A DNA stretch of 52,747 nt from Streptococcus cuniculi (lineage in GTDB: Bacteria > Bacillota > Bacilli > Lactobacillales > Streptococcaceae): contig NZ_SPPD01000014.1 of assembly GCF_004570575.1 (NCBI RefSeq), forward strand, positions 1-52,747, given 5' to 3'. The position numbers were made by a program, and so were the translations under genes. The notes under the pieces are model-generated. The model did not search any database and had not been told where the DNA came from. It saw nothing but the letters and a program-made list of their open reading frames with translations. Numbering within the stretch: position 1 is the first letter of the stretch; each line of letters opens with the position of its first letter. Positions 25,923 to 35,005 of this stretch are shown here, one piece after another.

Positions 25923-26447
25923 ATGGCAAAAAGGGATTTTATTCATCACATTATGATTATTGGTTTGTTGGTCTTGGGGCTTATCGCACTGCGTATCTGG
26001 GTCTTTGAACCAGTCACCATCACCAAGGAAATGGCCAACCAGTACCTCAAAGAAGATGATATCATCATTGCAGTAAAAGGTAAGGAACTCGAATACGGTG
26101 ATTTTGTCTTATATCAAGTAGATGGTGCAGAATATGTCGGTCGGATTATTGCCAAGGAGGGTGATAGCGTGACGTACATGGACGATGTACTGTACCGCAA
26201 CAATGAAATTGTCGCGGAAACCTATCTCAGTAAATCAGCCAATCATCAAGACTACTATACAGAAGATATCATTGTCCCTCGGCTTGAGAAAAAGAATTAT
26301 TGGATTCTCAATGACATTCGCACCAACCGCGAAGACAGCCGCACACTTGGTTTAATTTCATCCAAACAAGTCATCGGGCGTCTGACTTTCCGCATCAGCC
26401 CAATCGGTGAATTTGGTTTTATCGATATCGGACTAACCCAGAAATAG
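25923..26447 (+). CDS. Signal peptidase I-like membrane protein lacking the catalytic Ser/Lys pair
   Basis: The 174-residue protein has one N-terminal membrane span (about 8-27) and a type I signal peptidase fold. Where active enzymes have GHSMDPTL, it reads TKEMANQYL (34-42), without the nucleophilic Ser. Where they have VKRVIGLPGD, it reads VGRIIAKEGD, with Gly73 in place of the general-base Lys. The box E NDIRTNREDSRTLG is recognisable (usually GDNR..SxDSR). The same double loss is known for the streptococcal pilus-assembly factor SipA. The position between pyk and glmS is that of lepB in related genomes. Start at 25923 after GGAGAG; 25911 has no site. An extended -10 promoter lies at 25890-25898. 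Confidence 0.8.
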   Translation: MAKRDFIHHIMIIGLLVLGLIALRIWVFEPVTITKEMANQYLKEDDIIIAVKGKELEYGDFVLYQVDGAEYVGRIIAKEGDSVTYMDDVLYRNNEIVAETYLSKSANHQDYYTEDIIVPRLEKKNYWILNDIRTNREDSRTLGLISSKQVIGRLTFRISPIGEFGFIDIGLTQK

Positions 26448-26460
26448 GGTTAGTTTTTTT
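26432..26460 (+). terminator. Terminator overlapping the end of the signal-peptidase-like gene
   Basis: ACTAACCC (26432-26439) pairs perfectly with GGGTTAGT (26447-26454), followed by seven T residues; the stop codon lies in the loop and stem. Confidence 0.92.
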
Positions 26461-26948
26461 ACAAATTAGACTAGACCAATTTTAAATTTGACAAATAATA
26501 ATCTTTTCTATATACTAATTTTATTGGTTTTGTTTGCAAAATAGATGACTATACCAATTTTCTTAATAAAAATAAAAAACAGCATTACATTGTTTTCCCG
26601 CTCTAAAATCGGGTAGCAACAGTCTACAAAGCGACTGGTTGATACTGGGGGTGAAAGAGTGGGGGAACGAAGTGAGTCCAAATCTGATATTTTCGCTGGA
26701 GTGGAATTCCTAGCAAAGACAAAGTGTTTGCTAGGAACGGCATTTTTTGAGACCTTAGACTTAAAAATAGGCATTGCTTCAATAGTCCAGTGGACTGTTG
26801 AAAGTTGGCAATAGGATTATTCCATAATCTTCAACTTATGGAAGAGAGTTGCTTGTGTCCGGACTATCTAAGAAAATAGCAAAAAGGATTAATGTTGGAG
26901 TTTGTTAAGTATTCAATAAAAGATTACTAGAAACGGAAGGTAGATTGT
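26461..26948. other. Long leader/intergenic region upstream of glmS with repeat-like DNA
   Basis: This 488-bp stretch has no credible gene. It contains a strong hairpin TTCCTAGCAAA/TTTGCTAGGAA (26707-26738) followed closely by a T run, which could terminate transcription in the leader. The small palindromic block AGTCCAGTGGACT (near 26787-26799) belongs to the same TCCAGTGGA family as motifs at 34640-34770. I see no match to the glmS ribozyme core. The part after 26640 resembles the intergenic repeat upstream of 35006. Confidence 0.5.
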
Positions 26949-28763
26949 ATGTGTGGAATTGTTGGTGTCGTAGGAAATACAAATGCAACGGATATTTTAA
27001 TTCAAGGACTTGAAAAATTAGAATACCGTGGCTATGATTCAGCGGGAATTTTTGTGACAGGTGGGGCAACAGGACACTTGGTCAAATCAGTAGGTCGTAT
27101 CGCCGACTTATCTGCTAAGGTGGGAGATGCTGTAGAAGGAACCGTTGGCATCGGTCATACACGTTGGGCAACTCATGGAAAACCAACGGAAGACAATGCC
27201 CACCCTCATACCTCGCAAACAGGACGTTTCGTCCTTGTTCACAACGGTGTGATTGAAAACTATCTTGAAATGAAAAACACTTACTTGGCAGGGCATGATT
27301 TCAAGGGGCAGACAGATACAGAAATTGCAGTACATTTGATTGGGAAATTTGTTGAGGAAGAGGACTTGTCTGTCCTTGAAGCCTTCAAAAAAGCCCTTCA
27401 CATCATCCAAGGCTCTTATGCCTTTGCTTTGATTGATGCTGCTAATCCTGACACGATTTATGTGGCAAAGAACAAATCTCCGCTTCTCATAGGTCTTGGT
27501 GAAGGCTACAATATGGTCTGCTCAGACGCCATGGCGATGATTCGTGAAACCAGTGAATACATGGAAATTCACGATAAAGAATTGGTTATTGTGACCAAAG
27601 ACAGTGTGGAAGTTATGGATTATGACGGAAATTCAATCAAGCGTGGCAGCTATACAGCCGAACTTGATTTGTCAGATATCGGAAAAGGCACTTATCCGTT
27701 TTATATGCTAAAAGAAATTGATGAGCAACCAACCGTGATGCGTAAGTTGATTAGCGCATACTCTGATGTGGACGGTCAGATGATGGTCGATCCTGCCATT
27801 GTCAAAGCTGTTCAGGAAGCAGACCGTATCTATATCCTTGCAGCAGGAACCTCTTACAACGCAGGTTATGCTGCTAAGAATATGGTTGAAGCTCTAACTG
27901 ATACGCCAGTTGAATTGGGTGTGGCTTCTGAATGGGGCTACCACATGCCACTCTTGAGCAAGAAGCCCCTCTTTATCCTCCTGACCCAGTCTGGAGAAAC
28001 CGCTGATAGCCGTCAGGTCTTGGTGAAGGCCAATGAAATGGGCATTCCAAGTTTGACCATTACGAATGTGCCAGGTTCTACCCTTTCACGAGAGGCAACC
28101 TATACCATGCTCCTTCATGCAGGTCCTGAAATTGCGGTAGCTTCTACCAAGGCGTATACTGCTCAGGTTGCGGCCCTTGCTTTCTTATCAAAAGCAGTCG
28201 GAGAAGCAAATGGCAAGAAAGAAGCGCGTGAGTTTGACTTGGTACATGAATTGTCTATTGTAGCTCAATCGATTGAAGCGACCTTATCTGAAAAAGATGT
28301 GATTGCTGAAAAGGTTGAGAAATTGCTTGCAACCACCCGCAATGCCTTTTATATCGGACGTGGTAATGACTACTACGTGACGATTGAAGCTGCGCTCAAA
28401 TTAAAAGAAATCTCTTATATCCAATGTGAGGGATTTGCCGCAGGTGAGTTGAAACATGGCACTATTTCCCTGATTGAAGACGGCACACCCGTGATTGCCT
28501 TGATTTCATCAAGTGAAAAAATCGCTGCTCATACCCGTGGAAATATCGCAGAAGTCGTTTCCCGTGGCGCGCACACCTTGACCATTGTTGAAGAAGGTTT
28601 GGAGCGTGACGATGACGATATCGTGGTCAACAAGGTTCATCCATTCCTCTCTAGCATCTCAATGGTCATTCCAACGCAATTGATTGCCTATTACGCATCC
28701 CTTCAACGTGGACTAGACGTTGACAAACCACGTAACTTGGCCAAAGCCGTTACGGTTGAATAA
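26949..28763 (+). CDS. glmS: Glutamine-fructose-6-phosphate aminotransferase
   Basis: GlmS makes glucosamine 6-phosphate from fructose 6-phosphate and glutamine, the entry to peptidoglycan amino sugars. The 604-residue protein has the N-terminal glutaminase with nucleophile Cys2 (MCGIVGVVG) and HTRWATHG, and two SIS domains with AAGTSYNAGY, LTQSGETADS and GRGNDYYVTIEAALKLKEISY, ending DKPRNLAKAVTVE. All lengths and motifs are normal. It follows the lepB-like gene as in other streptococci. The unusually long upstream region could take part in control. Confidence 0.98.
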   Translation: MCGIVGVVGNTNATDILIQGLEKLEYRGYDSAGIFVTGGATGHLVKSVGRIADLSAKVGDAVEGTVGIGHTRWATHGKPTEDNAHPHTSQTGRFVLVHNGVIENYLEMKNTYLAGHDFKGQTDTEIAVHLIGKFVEEEDLSVLEAFKKALHIIQGSYAFALIDAANPDTIYVAKNKSPLLIGLGEGYNMVCSDAMAMIRETSEYMEIHDKELVIVTKDSVEVMDYDGNSIKRGSYTAELDLSDIGKGTYPFYMLKEIDEQPTVMRKLISAYSDVDGQMMVDPAIVKAVQEADRIYILAAGTSYNAGYAAKNMVEALTDTPVELGVASEWGYHMPLLSKKPLFILLTQSGETADSRQVLVKANEMGIPSLTITNVPGSTLSREATYTMLLHAGPEIAVASTKAYTAQVAALAFLSKAVGEANGKKEAREFDLVHELSIVAQSIEATLSEKDVIAEKVEKLLATTRNAFYIGRGNDYYVTIEAALKLKEISYIQCEGFAAGELKHGTISLIEDGTPVIALISSSEKIAAHTRGNIAEVVSRGAHTLTIVEEGLERDDDDIVVNKVHPFLSSISMVIPTQLIAYYASLQRGLDVDKPRNLAKAVTVE

Positions 28764-28880
28764 GATGTATAGTCTTTTGAATGAACTTTGATACATCCTC
28801 ACTTTCGACTTGCCGTACTCCGGTACTGTCCGCGTCTTTCATTCCTTGTCTGAACGTTCATTCATTTGCCTACCATTTTT

Positions 28881-28906
28881 CCTCGTAGCTCTGCTGCGGG
28901 GATTTT
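28881..28906 (+). terminator. Terminator downstream of glmS
   Basis: CCTCGTAGC pairs with GCTGCGGGG using G-T pairs around a TCT loop, followed by ATTTTT. Confidence 0.7.
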
Positions 28907-29079
28907 TGTTTGCAGATGGATGGGTTACGAGCATTTTATAATGAAAAGATAGACAAATGAAGATACGCATGAATGAGCAATCCGTACAAAATTTTTCACA
29001 TTGGAAAGAACTTTCGGAAGGAAAATGATTCATGTAAAATATTTCCAGAGAGGTGAAGAAGTTTGCTATTTTATTTTTT

Positions 29080-29095
29080 TGTAAACGGTTTTACA
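29080..29095 (+). promoter_or_regulatory. cre site (CcpA) upstream of the galactitol-type operon
   Basis: TGTAAACGGTTTTACA is a near-palindrome matching the catabolite-responsive element pattern TGnAAnCGnTnnCA. It lies 32 nt before the regulator's start codon, so glucose repression of the whole operon is expected. Confidence 0.75.
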
Positions 29096-29126
29096 ATAGA
29101 ATTAAAAAGAAGGGAGGCGCATACAA

Positions 29127-31190
29127 ATGAATCAGCGAAGTAAAGAGATTTTAACGATGCTTTTGGAAAAATCCAAAGTTCCGCTTACTGACATCACAGA
29201 GATACATGAAGTATCGGAGCGGACTATTCGTAATGATATTGCGTCTCTAAATGATTATCTGGCCAATTTAGACTTTGGGAGCATGTATATCAAACGAAAG
29301 CACGTAATCTTGGATTTGCAAGTGAGTAAGTTGGCTGTTTACGAGGATATTAATAAGTTTGATGTCTATGAATATAAGTTTAGTTCTAGTGAGCGAAGTT
29401 TAATTTGTCTACTGATACTGATTGCTCACAGAGGGTATGTCACTCTCAATCAGCTGTCAGAAAAACTGCTCGCAAGCCGTTCGACGATTGTAAATGATGT
29501 AAAAATCATGAGAGAACTGGCTAAAAAGCACCATTTAAAAATCTTTTCTAAGGCCAATAAAGGCTACCAATTGATTGCCAAAGAAGAAGATATCCGAATC
29601 TTTCTCTATAGTATCTTGAGCCAAGAAAATTTTAAAGTCCTGAATTCACTGATATTTGATGAACACTATGAAGAAGAGATTGGATTTGGCGAGCTGCGGA
29701 ATCGATTGTTTGCAAAGAGGCACCTTTTGCATTTATCCGAAAAACTTCTAGAACGCGTTTTACAGTATTTGGTAATTTCAACCTATCGCAATCAAAAAGG
29801 ATTTCCACTTCACACCGTTTTCCGAGCTGAAGAGTCAGCTTTATTCAAGGAATTAGTCAAGTCTTTTACAGGAATCATTCCTCAAAATGACCTAGCGTTT
29901 ATTTGCCAGCAAGTGAGTGAATCAAATCAAGCTGAGCTGTTAGATGAACTCATCAATAAAGAGAGCATTCGCATTCAAGTGACAGTTATGAAATTCATCG
30001 AAAAAATTTCGACCGAGTTACATATTGACTTCAAGGAGGATTATATTTTTTATGAAAATTTTTCAGCCCATATCCTACGGATGTTGCGGAAAGAAGATTT
30101 TCAAGGTGATATATCGCTAAATATGGAAGATATCGTTCGAAGCAATCAAAAGATTCAGAAAGTTGTGCGGCAATATTTACCGATTATTGAGGAAAATATT
30201 GGTCGCAAAGCCACGCAGACAGAATTTCATTATATGATTATCCACGTCTATGCAGCGATGGAACGTAAGAAGCGAATGGGTAGCAATTTGCGAGTGGCTG
30301 TTTTGACGGAGAAAAAGTCTACAGAGGTGTTCTTTATTGAAAGTAAACTAGTGAGTAACTTCTCTTTCAATCTAGACATCTATTCTACTGATGATACCAT
30401 CCGAGGGGAATATGACTTAATCCTTACCACCTTGCCAGTCCAGCACGAGAGCTACGTCCAAATTTCACCTTTTATTACAGATGAAGATTACATTGTGATA
30501 GCAAATGCAGTGAATCAGATTGTCGCTGAAAAGGAATATCATGATTTTAGACTAGATAGAGATATCGCTTTGAAGCTCTATCAAATGATTTCACAAGAAA
30601 TTGATGAGGAAAGTCATAGTCGGCAGACATTGAAAGAAGCAATCAAGGACAGAATGTTTACCTATGTTGATAGCAAGCAAGTAGTGGAAGAAGATAAGCT
30701 ACTCTATGAATTTCTGACAGCTGATCGTATTTTGTTAGATGTTGAAGCCACTGATTGGCGGGAATCTATTCAAAAAGTTGGTCACATTCTGCTTGAGAGA
30801 CAAGAAATTACAGCAGAGTATCTGGATGTGGTGACAGGAAATATCGAAGAGATGGGCCCTTATGTGGTCATTTCGAATGGTTTTGCCTTTCCCCATGCGC
30901 AGTTAGGAAACTATAACAAACAAACAGCTATGGGCTTAATTCGACTAGCAGAACCAGTCTATTTTGATGATGAAGAGCAAGATAATCCTCATAATATTGA
31001 AACTCTTCCTGTTAAATACGTATGTATCTTGTCCACGACAGATCGCAAGAAACATTTAAAAGCCATCTTTAACTTATTTAACCTATTAAAAGATACTAAA
31101 TTTAAAATTGCATTAGATGCCTGTCAAACGGGTGAAGACATTCATCGCTTGATTGAGGAACAGGAAAAACGAATGGAATTGAGGAGGTAA
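29127..31190 (+). CDS. PRD-containing transcriptional activator of the galactitol-type PTS operon
   Basis: The 687-residue regulator has two N-terminal helix-turn-helix parts (TDITEIHEVSERTIRNDIASL, then LNQLSEKLLASRSTIVNDVKIM), two PTS regulation domains (about 185-400), an EIIB-like segment (VAVLTEKKSTEVFFIESKL, about 400-480) and a C-terminal EIIA domain with the phosphorylatable His in SNGFAFPHAQLG. This is the MtlR/LicR architecture in which the PTS phosphorylation state controls DNA binding. The EIIB-like segment lacks a phospho-Cys. It is the first gene of its operon and the EIIA gene follows 3 nt after its stop. Confidence 0.9.
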   Translation: MNQRSKEILTMLLEKSKVPLTDITEIHEVSERTIRNDIASLNDYLANLDFGSMYIKRKHVILDLQVSKLAVYEDINKFDVYEYKFSSSERSLICLLILIAHRGYVTLNQLSEKLLASRSTIVNDVKIMRELAKKHHLKIFSKANKGYQLIAKEEDIRIFLYSILSQENFKVLNSLIFDEHYEEEIGFGELRNRLFAKRHLLHLSEKLLERVLQYLVISTYRNQKGFPLHTVFRAEESALFKELVKSFTGIIPQNDLAFICQQVSESNQAELLDELINKESIRIQVTVMKFIEKISTELHIDFKEDYIFYENFSAHILRMLRKEDFQGDISLNMEDIVRSNQKIQKVVRQYLPIIEENIGRKATQTEFHYMIIHVYAAMERKKRMGSNLRVAVLTEKKSTEVFFIESKLVSNFSFNLDIYSTDDTIRGEYDLILTTLPVQHESYVQISPFITDEDYIVIANAVNQIVAEKEYHDFRLDRDIALKLYQMISQEIDEESHSRQTLKEAIKDRMFTYVDSKQVVEEDKLLYEFLTADRILLDVEATDWRESIQKVGHILLERQEITAEYLDVVTGNIEEMGPYVVISNGFAFPHAQLGNYNKQTAMGLIRLAEPVYFDDEEQDNPHNIETLPVKYVCILSTTDRKKHLKAIFNLFNLLKDTKFKIALDACQTGEDIHRLIEEQEKRMELRR

Positions 31191-31193
31191 CCT

Positions 31194-31652
31194 ATGTTCA
31201 CAGAAGAATTCATTTTTCTTGATGAACCATTACCGACAAACACGGAAGTTTTAACCTATAGTTTTGATCAACTGAGTAAATTAGGCTATGTAAAAGAAGA
31301 TTATCTAAACTCTATTCTATCTAGGGAAAAAGAGTTTCCGACAGGCTTGATGACACATGTGGGAATACATATTGCTATGCCCCATACGGAAGCGCATTTG
31401 GCAGAAAAAGAAGCCATTGTTTTCATTCGCACCAAAGAACCAGTGTTTTTCCAACATATGGTTGATCCAGATGAAGAAGTTGAAACGCGTTTAATTTTCA
31501 ATATTGTCATCAAAGATCCTAAAAATCAGGTTATCTTTTTAACAAAATTGATGAAGCTCTTCCAGACTGAAGAACTTCTCAAGCAACTCTTAGTGGAAAC
31601 GGAAAAATCCACTATCGTCAATCTGTTAACAAACTATATGAACGAATCATAA
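31194..31652 (+). CDS. gatA: PTS EIIA component, galactitol/fructose-mannitol type
   Basis: The 152-residue EIIA domain has phospho-acceptor His64 in GIHIAMPHTEA, the typical GxxxAxPH context of the fructose-mannitol EIIA superfamily including GatA. It passes phosphate from HPr to the EIIB encoded next. It sits in a regulator-EIIA-EIIB-EIIC-dehydrogenase operon, which is the galactitol arrangement. AGGAGG precedes the ATG, inside the last codons of the regulator gene. Substrate specificity is deduced from EIIC and the dehydrogenase. Confidence 0.88.
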   Translation: MFTEEFIFLDEPLPTNTEVLTYSFDQLSKLGYVKEDYLNSILSREKEFPTGLMTHVGIHIAMPHTEAHLAEKEAIVFIRTKEPVFFQHMVDPDEEVETRLIFNIVIKDPKNQVIFLTKLMKLFQTEELLKQLLVETEKSTIVNLLTNYMNES

Positions 31653-31663
31653 GGAGTATTGTC

Positions 31664-31942
31664 ATGAAAAAAGTGATCGTAGCGTGTGGTGGAGCCGTCG
31701 CAACCTCCACAGTCGCAGCTAATCGTATTAAAGAGTTGTGCACCAATAATGGTATTGATTTGAATTTAGTTCAATGTCGGGTTAATGAAATCGAGTCTCA
31801 TCTATCTGGTACAGATTTGATTTGTACAACCATGCGTGTGAAAAAGACCTATGGAGCTATTCCAGTTCTGACGGTCATGGGCTTCATCTCTGGTATTAAT
31901 GAAGAAAAACTTGAAGAAGATATCTTGGGCTACTTAAAATAA
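31664..31942 (+). CDS. gatB: PTS EIIB component, galactitol type
   Basis: The 92-residue domain starts MKKVIVACGGAVATSTVAANRIKEL; Cys8 is the expected phosphorylation site, with the phosphate loop GGAVATST typical of GatB-like proteins. It transfers phosphate from EIIA to the incoming sugar at EIIC. AAGGAG lies upstream and the spacing between neighbouring genes is short, consistent with co-translation. Confidence 0.9.
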   Translation: MKKVIVACGGAVATSTVAANRIKELCTNNGIDLNLVQCRVNEIESHLSGTDLICTTMRVKKTYGAIPVLTVMGFISGINEEKLEEDILGYLK

Positions 31943-31974
31943 TCACATCATTCTTTATCTTTTAGGAGGATATT

Positions 31975-33315
31975 ATGGAATTTTTACAATATATTATTGA
32001 CCTTGGTACAGCCGTTATGCTCCCGCTGGTTATTTTTGTCATCGCTCTTCTCTTTGGAGTAAAAATTGGAAAAGCATTCTATTCAGCGATTTCTATCGGT
32101 ATTGGATTTATCGGTATTGGGATTATCGTTGATTTCATGAATGCACAGATTGGTCCTGCGGCGCAAGCCATGGCAGAGAATTTTGGTTTAACTTTGACAG
32201 TTATCGATCTTGGTTGGCCAGGTATGTCACCTATTACATGGGCTTCAAGCATTGCTCTCGTTGCAATTCCCATTGCAGTTTTAGTGAATATTGTGATGCT
32301 GGTTCTTAAAATGACCCGTGTGGTGAATGTTGATATTTGGAATGTTTGGCATATGACCTTTACAGGCGCGATTGCTTATGTCGCAACAGGTAACTATTGG
32401 ATTGGAATTTTAGGGGTTATTGTCCATGCCATGATTGCTTATAAATTTGGTGATTGGTTCTGCTATGATACAGATGAATACTTTGGGTTAGAAGGGATTG
32501 CTGTTCCTCACGGGACATCCGCCTATATGGCTCCCATTGCTGTTATTGTTGATACGATTATTGAAAAAATCCCAGGTCTGAATAACATCAATTTAGATCA
32601 TGAAAAAATTGAAAAACGTTTGGGTGTCTTTGGACAACCTGTTGTTGTAGCTCTTTTCCTTGGTCTCATTATTGGGATTTTAGCAGGATATGATGTTAAA
32701 AATATTCTTCAATTAGCGATTAAGGTTGCGGCTGTTATCTCTCTTCTCCCTAAAGTTATCAAACCTGTTATGGAAGGTTTGCTTCCGATTTCAGAGGTTG
32801 TTAAAGCTAAATTGCAAGCGCGTTTCAAAGGAGCAGACTTCCTGATTGGTCTTGATCCAGCTATCCTTTTAGGAGATCCCGTCGTTGTCTCTGCAGGTTT
32901 GATTTTTATTCCTTTGACCATCATCATTGCTCTCATTGTCCCTGGTAACGAAGTGATGCCATTTGGCGATTTGGCAACAATCGGATTCTTCATCGCGATG
33001 GGCGTAGCAGTCCATAAAGGAAACCTTTTCCGGACCTTGATTTCAGGAATAGTGATTATGTTTATGACTATCTGGATTGCTAACCAGTCAATCGGTTTGA
33101 CAACAAAGCTAGCAGAAACAACTGGCACGCTTTCAGACAGTGCTAGTCGGGTAGCCGCACTTGACCAAGGTGGCTCACCTGTAACTTATATCTTCACACA
33201 ACTGTTCAATATGACTAACCTCATCGGTTTTGTCATCATTGGTATCATTTATGCTATCGGCCTTTACTTGACTTGGACCCGTTATAAAAAAATGGAAAAA
33301 GAAAATGTTGCTTAA
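31975..33315 (+). CDS. gatC: PTS EIIC component, galactitol type
   Basis: The 446-residue permease is strongly hydrophobic with about ten spans. It contains the GatC family segments FGVKIGKAFYSAISIGIGFIGI, DLGWPGMSPITWAS and DGEAVPHGT-like GIAVPHGTSAYMAP. It transports and phosphorylates a hexitol, probably galactitol, with EIIA and EIIB encoded just upstream. AGGAGG precedes the start. The gene is intact and of normal length (E. coli GatC is about 450 residues). Confidence 0.9.
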   Translation: MEFLQYIIDLGTAVMLPLVIFVIALLFGVKIGKAFYSAISIGIGFIGIGIIVDFMNAQIGPAAQAMAENFGLTLTVIDLGWPGMSPITWASSIALVAIPIAVLVNIVMLVLKMTRVVNVDIWNVWHMTFTGAIAYVATGNYWIGILGVIVHAMIAYKFGDWFCYDTDEYFGLEGIAVPHGTSAYMAPIAVIVDTIIEKIPGLNNINLDHEKIEKRLGVFGQPVVVALFLGLIIGILAGYDVKNILQLAIKVAAVISLLPKVIKPVMEGLLPISEVVKAKLQARFKGADFLIGLDPAILLGDPVVVSAGLIFIPLTIIIALIVPGNEVMPFGDLATIGFFIAMGVAVHKGNLFRTLISGIVIMFMTIWIANQSIGLTTKLAETTGTLSDSASRVAALDQGGSPVTYIFTQLFNMTNLIGFVIIGIIYAIGLYLTWTRYKKMEKENVA

Positions 33316-33349
33316 GTAGAAAGAAAATGTATAGAAAGAAGTGACCTCA

Positions 33350-34381
33350 ATGAAAGCATTGGTACTTGTTGAAAATAATAAAATTGAAGTACAAGATTTA
33401 GAAAAACCAACTCTTGAAAAGGCTGGAGATGTTCTGGTAAAAATTGCTTACACAGGGATTTGTGGCTCAGACTATGTTCGATTTTTTGGACATCAAGCAA
33501 AATATTATCCTATTATTTTGACACACGAATTTTCAGGAATAGTAGAAGCTAGTCAATCAGATAAATTCAAAGCTGGGGACAAGGTGGCAGTCATTCCTTT
33601 GAAACCAAACTTTGACGATGAACAGAGTCAAAAAGGAAATTATTCCTTAAGTGAGGGTTACGGTTTTATTGGTTCTCGCGAAAATGGTGGACTTCAAGAA
33701 TATAAAGTAATGTCGGAGGACAATCTGGTATTACTTCCAGAAGAAATTGACTTACGAACAGCTGCTTTCATTGAGCCTCTCACTGTGAATCTCCATGGTT
33801 TTAATGTGGCGCAGCTTAAGGATTTAGATGTCAAAAAGGTTGCGCTAATTGGGATGGGTTCGATTGGACTTCTAGCTCTCCAAATTTTAGTTAGTTACGG
33901 TTATGATGTTACGGCATTTGATATTAGTGATGACAAACTAAGATTATCGAAGGAACTCGGTGCCAAAGCCACTGTTAATACTCTTTATCCAGAGCAACTA
34001 GAGGCAGTTTATGATCAGTTTGATTTTGTTTGTGAGACCTCAGGAGCAAATCAGAGTTACTATATTGTTCATAAATTAGCTGCTAAAAAAGGACATATCC
34101 TCTATATTGGTACGCCTCATAAAGACTTGACGATTGAGTTTGAGACCTTTGAATTAATCAATCGTAAGGAATTAACTGCGCGTGGTTCCTGGATGAATTA
34201 TTCTGCACCATGGCCTGGGGAGGAATGGAACGAGGCTGTTGAACTCTTTAAAAAAGGAGCCATTCAAATTGAACCATTGATTGCGGCAGATGTCACAATT
34301 GACCGTTTCCATACAATCTTTGATGACTATCGTGAGCGTAAAATCAGTGGGAAAATTTTTGTGACCGTAAATGGAGGGTAG
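33350..34381 (+). CDS. gatD: Zinc-type polyol-phosphate dehydrogenase (galactitol-1-phosphate 5-dehydrogenase-like)
   Basis: The 343-residue medium-chain dehydrogenase has catalytic zinc ligands in GICGSD (Cys about 36) and LTHEFSG, the Glu in FIEPLTV and the NAD motif GMGSIGLLALQI. It should oxidise galactitol 1-phosphate to tagatose 6-phosphate. The lobe that binds structural zinc in E. coli GatD (PLLPCGECEECQRGEYSLC) reads PLKPNFDDEQSQKGNYSLS here, so all four Cys are gone while the flanks are conserved. The start is ATG 33350; a GTG 9 nt upstream also fits the frame. No tagatose-6-phosphate kinase or aldolase gene follows. Confidence 0.85.
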   Translation: MKALVLVENNKIEVQDLEKPTLEKAGDVLVKIAYTGICGSDYVRFFGHQAKYYPIILTHEFSGIVEASQSDKFKAGDKVAVIPLKPNFDDEQSQKGNYSLSEGYGFIGSRENGGLQEYKVMSEDNLVLLPEEIDLRTAAFIEPLTVNLHGFNVAQLKDLDVKKVALIGMGSIGLLALQILVSYGYDVTAFDISDDKLRLSKELGAKATVNTLYPEQLEAVYDQFDFVCETSGANQSYYIVHKLAAKKGHILYIGTPHKDLTIEFETFELINRKELTARGSWMNYSAPWPGEEWNEAVELFKKGAIQIEPLIAADVTIDRFHTIFDDYRERKISGKIFVTVNGG

Positions 34382-35005
34382 GATGAATTGTTTAAGTAAA
34401 TTAACGAATGAAAAAAGCTTAGCATGATAAAATGCCAATATTCTATTTTCAAAAGAAGAAGTCTTTGAGATGTTACAAGCGTTTTTAACTAGGTAAGAGT
34501 TTGAGGCTGGGACATCATCAGTACCCAACTTCCTTATTTTTATAATTTGAGCAGTTTGACGTCTATCAATAGTCAGGGGAGTGACTATGGATACTTGAGC
34601 CTAGAAACTAGAAAGTGAGGCTTGTCGCTAGGGTCAATGCTCCAGTGGAGCATTGAAGAGAACAGAAAGTTGTGAGCAACTTATCCATGACATTGATAAA
34701 TCAATATTCTACAAGCCACGTCAACCTTGCGGGGTGGGAGTAAAATAATCCAGTGGATTATGTTAACCCGAACCTATAAATAAAGGAGTGAGGATAATCG
34801 ATTTCTACGAAATCACGATTTTTATCCCACTCCCTTTTATATTCTTTATTTTTTATGATAATAAAGAAGCTGAAAAGGTAGTGTAGCTTATTTGCCTTGA
34901 GATGGAATAAAATTTCACTATATCTTATAAAAATGCAGGAAAAGGTCTTTTAATTTTCAGAAATTTCTGTTATACTAAGGTTTAATTACTATTTTGGAGG
35001 AGATT
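34382..35005. other. Intergenic region with a gene remnant and a large repeat element
   Basis: At 34382-34495 short broken frames (for example SKEEVFEMLQAFLTR before a stop at about 34493) look like the remains of one more operon gene, too short to name. From about 34502 the string GAGGCTGGGACAT starts a repeat of about 340 bp that ends with ATCCCACTCCC (near 34827). It contains inner dyads TGCTCCAGTGGAGCA and ATCCAGTGGAT. Elements beginning GAGGCTGGGACA are common in streptococci. The promoter of the following ABC operon lies in the last 90 bp. Confidence 0.5.

Larger units (their letters stand above)
28764..29126. other. Intergenic region between glmS and the galactitol-type operon
   Basis: It contains an inverted-repeat element with GAATGAAC (near 28780) and GTTCATTC (near 28855) at its ends, a terminator (28881-28906) and the cre site of the next operon (29080-29095). 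No gene is apparent. Confidence 0.5.

Noticed and set aside
26461..26948. glmS ribozyme in the glmS leader
   Set aside because: The conserved ribozyme core was not recognised, and streptococci are not known to use it; only repeats and a hairpin were seen.
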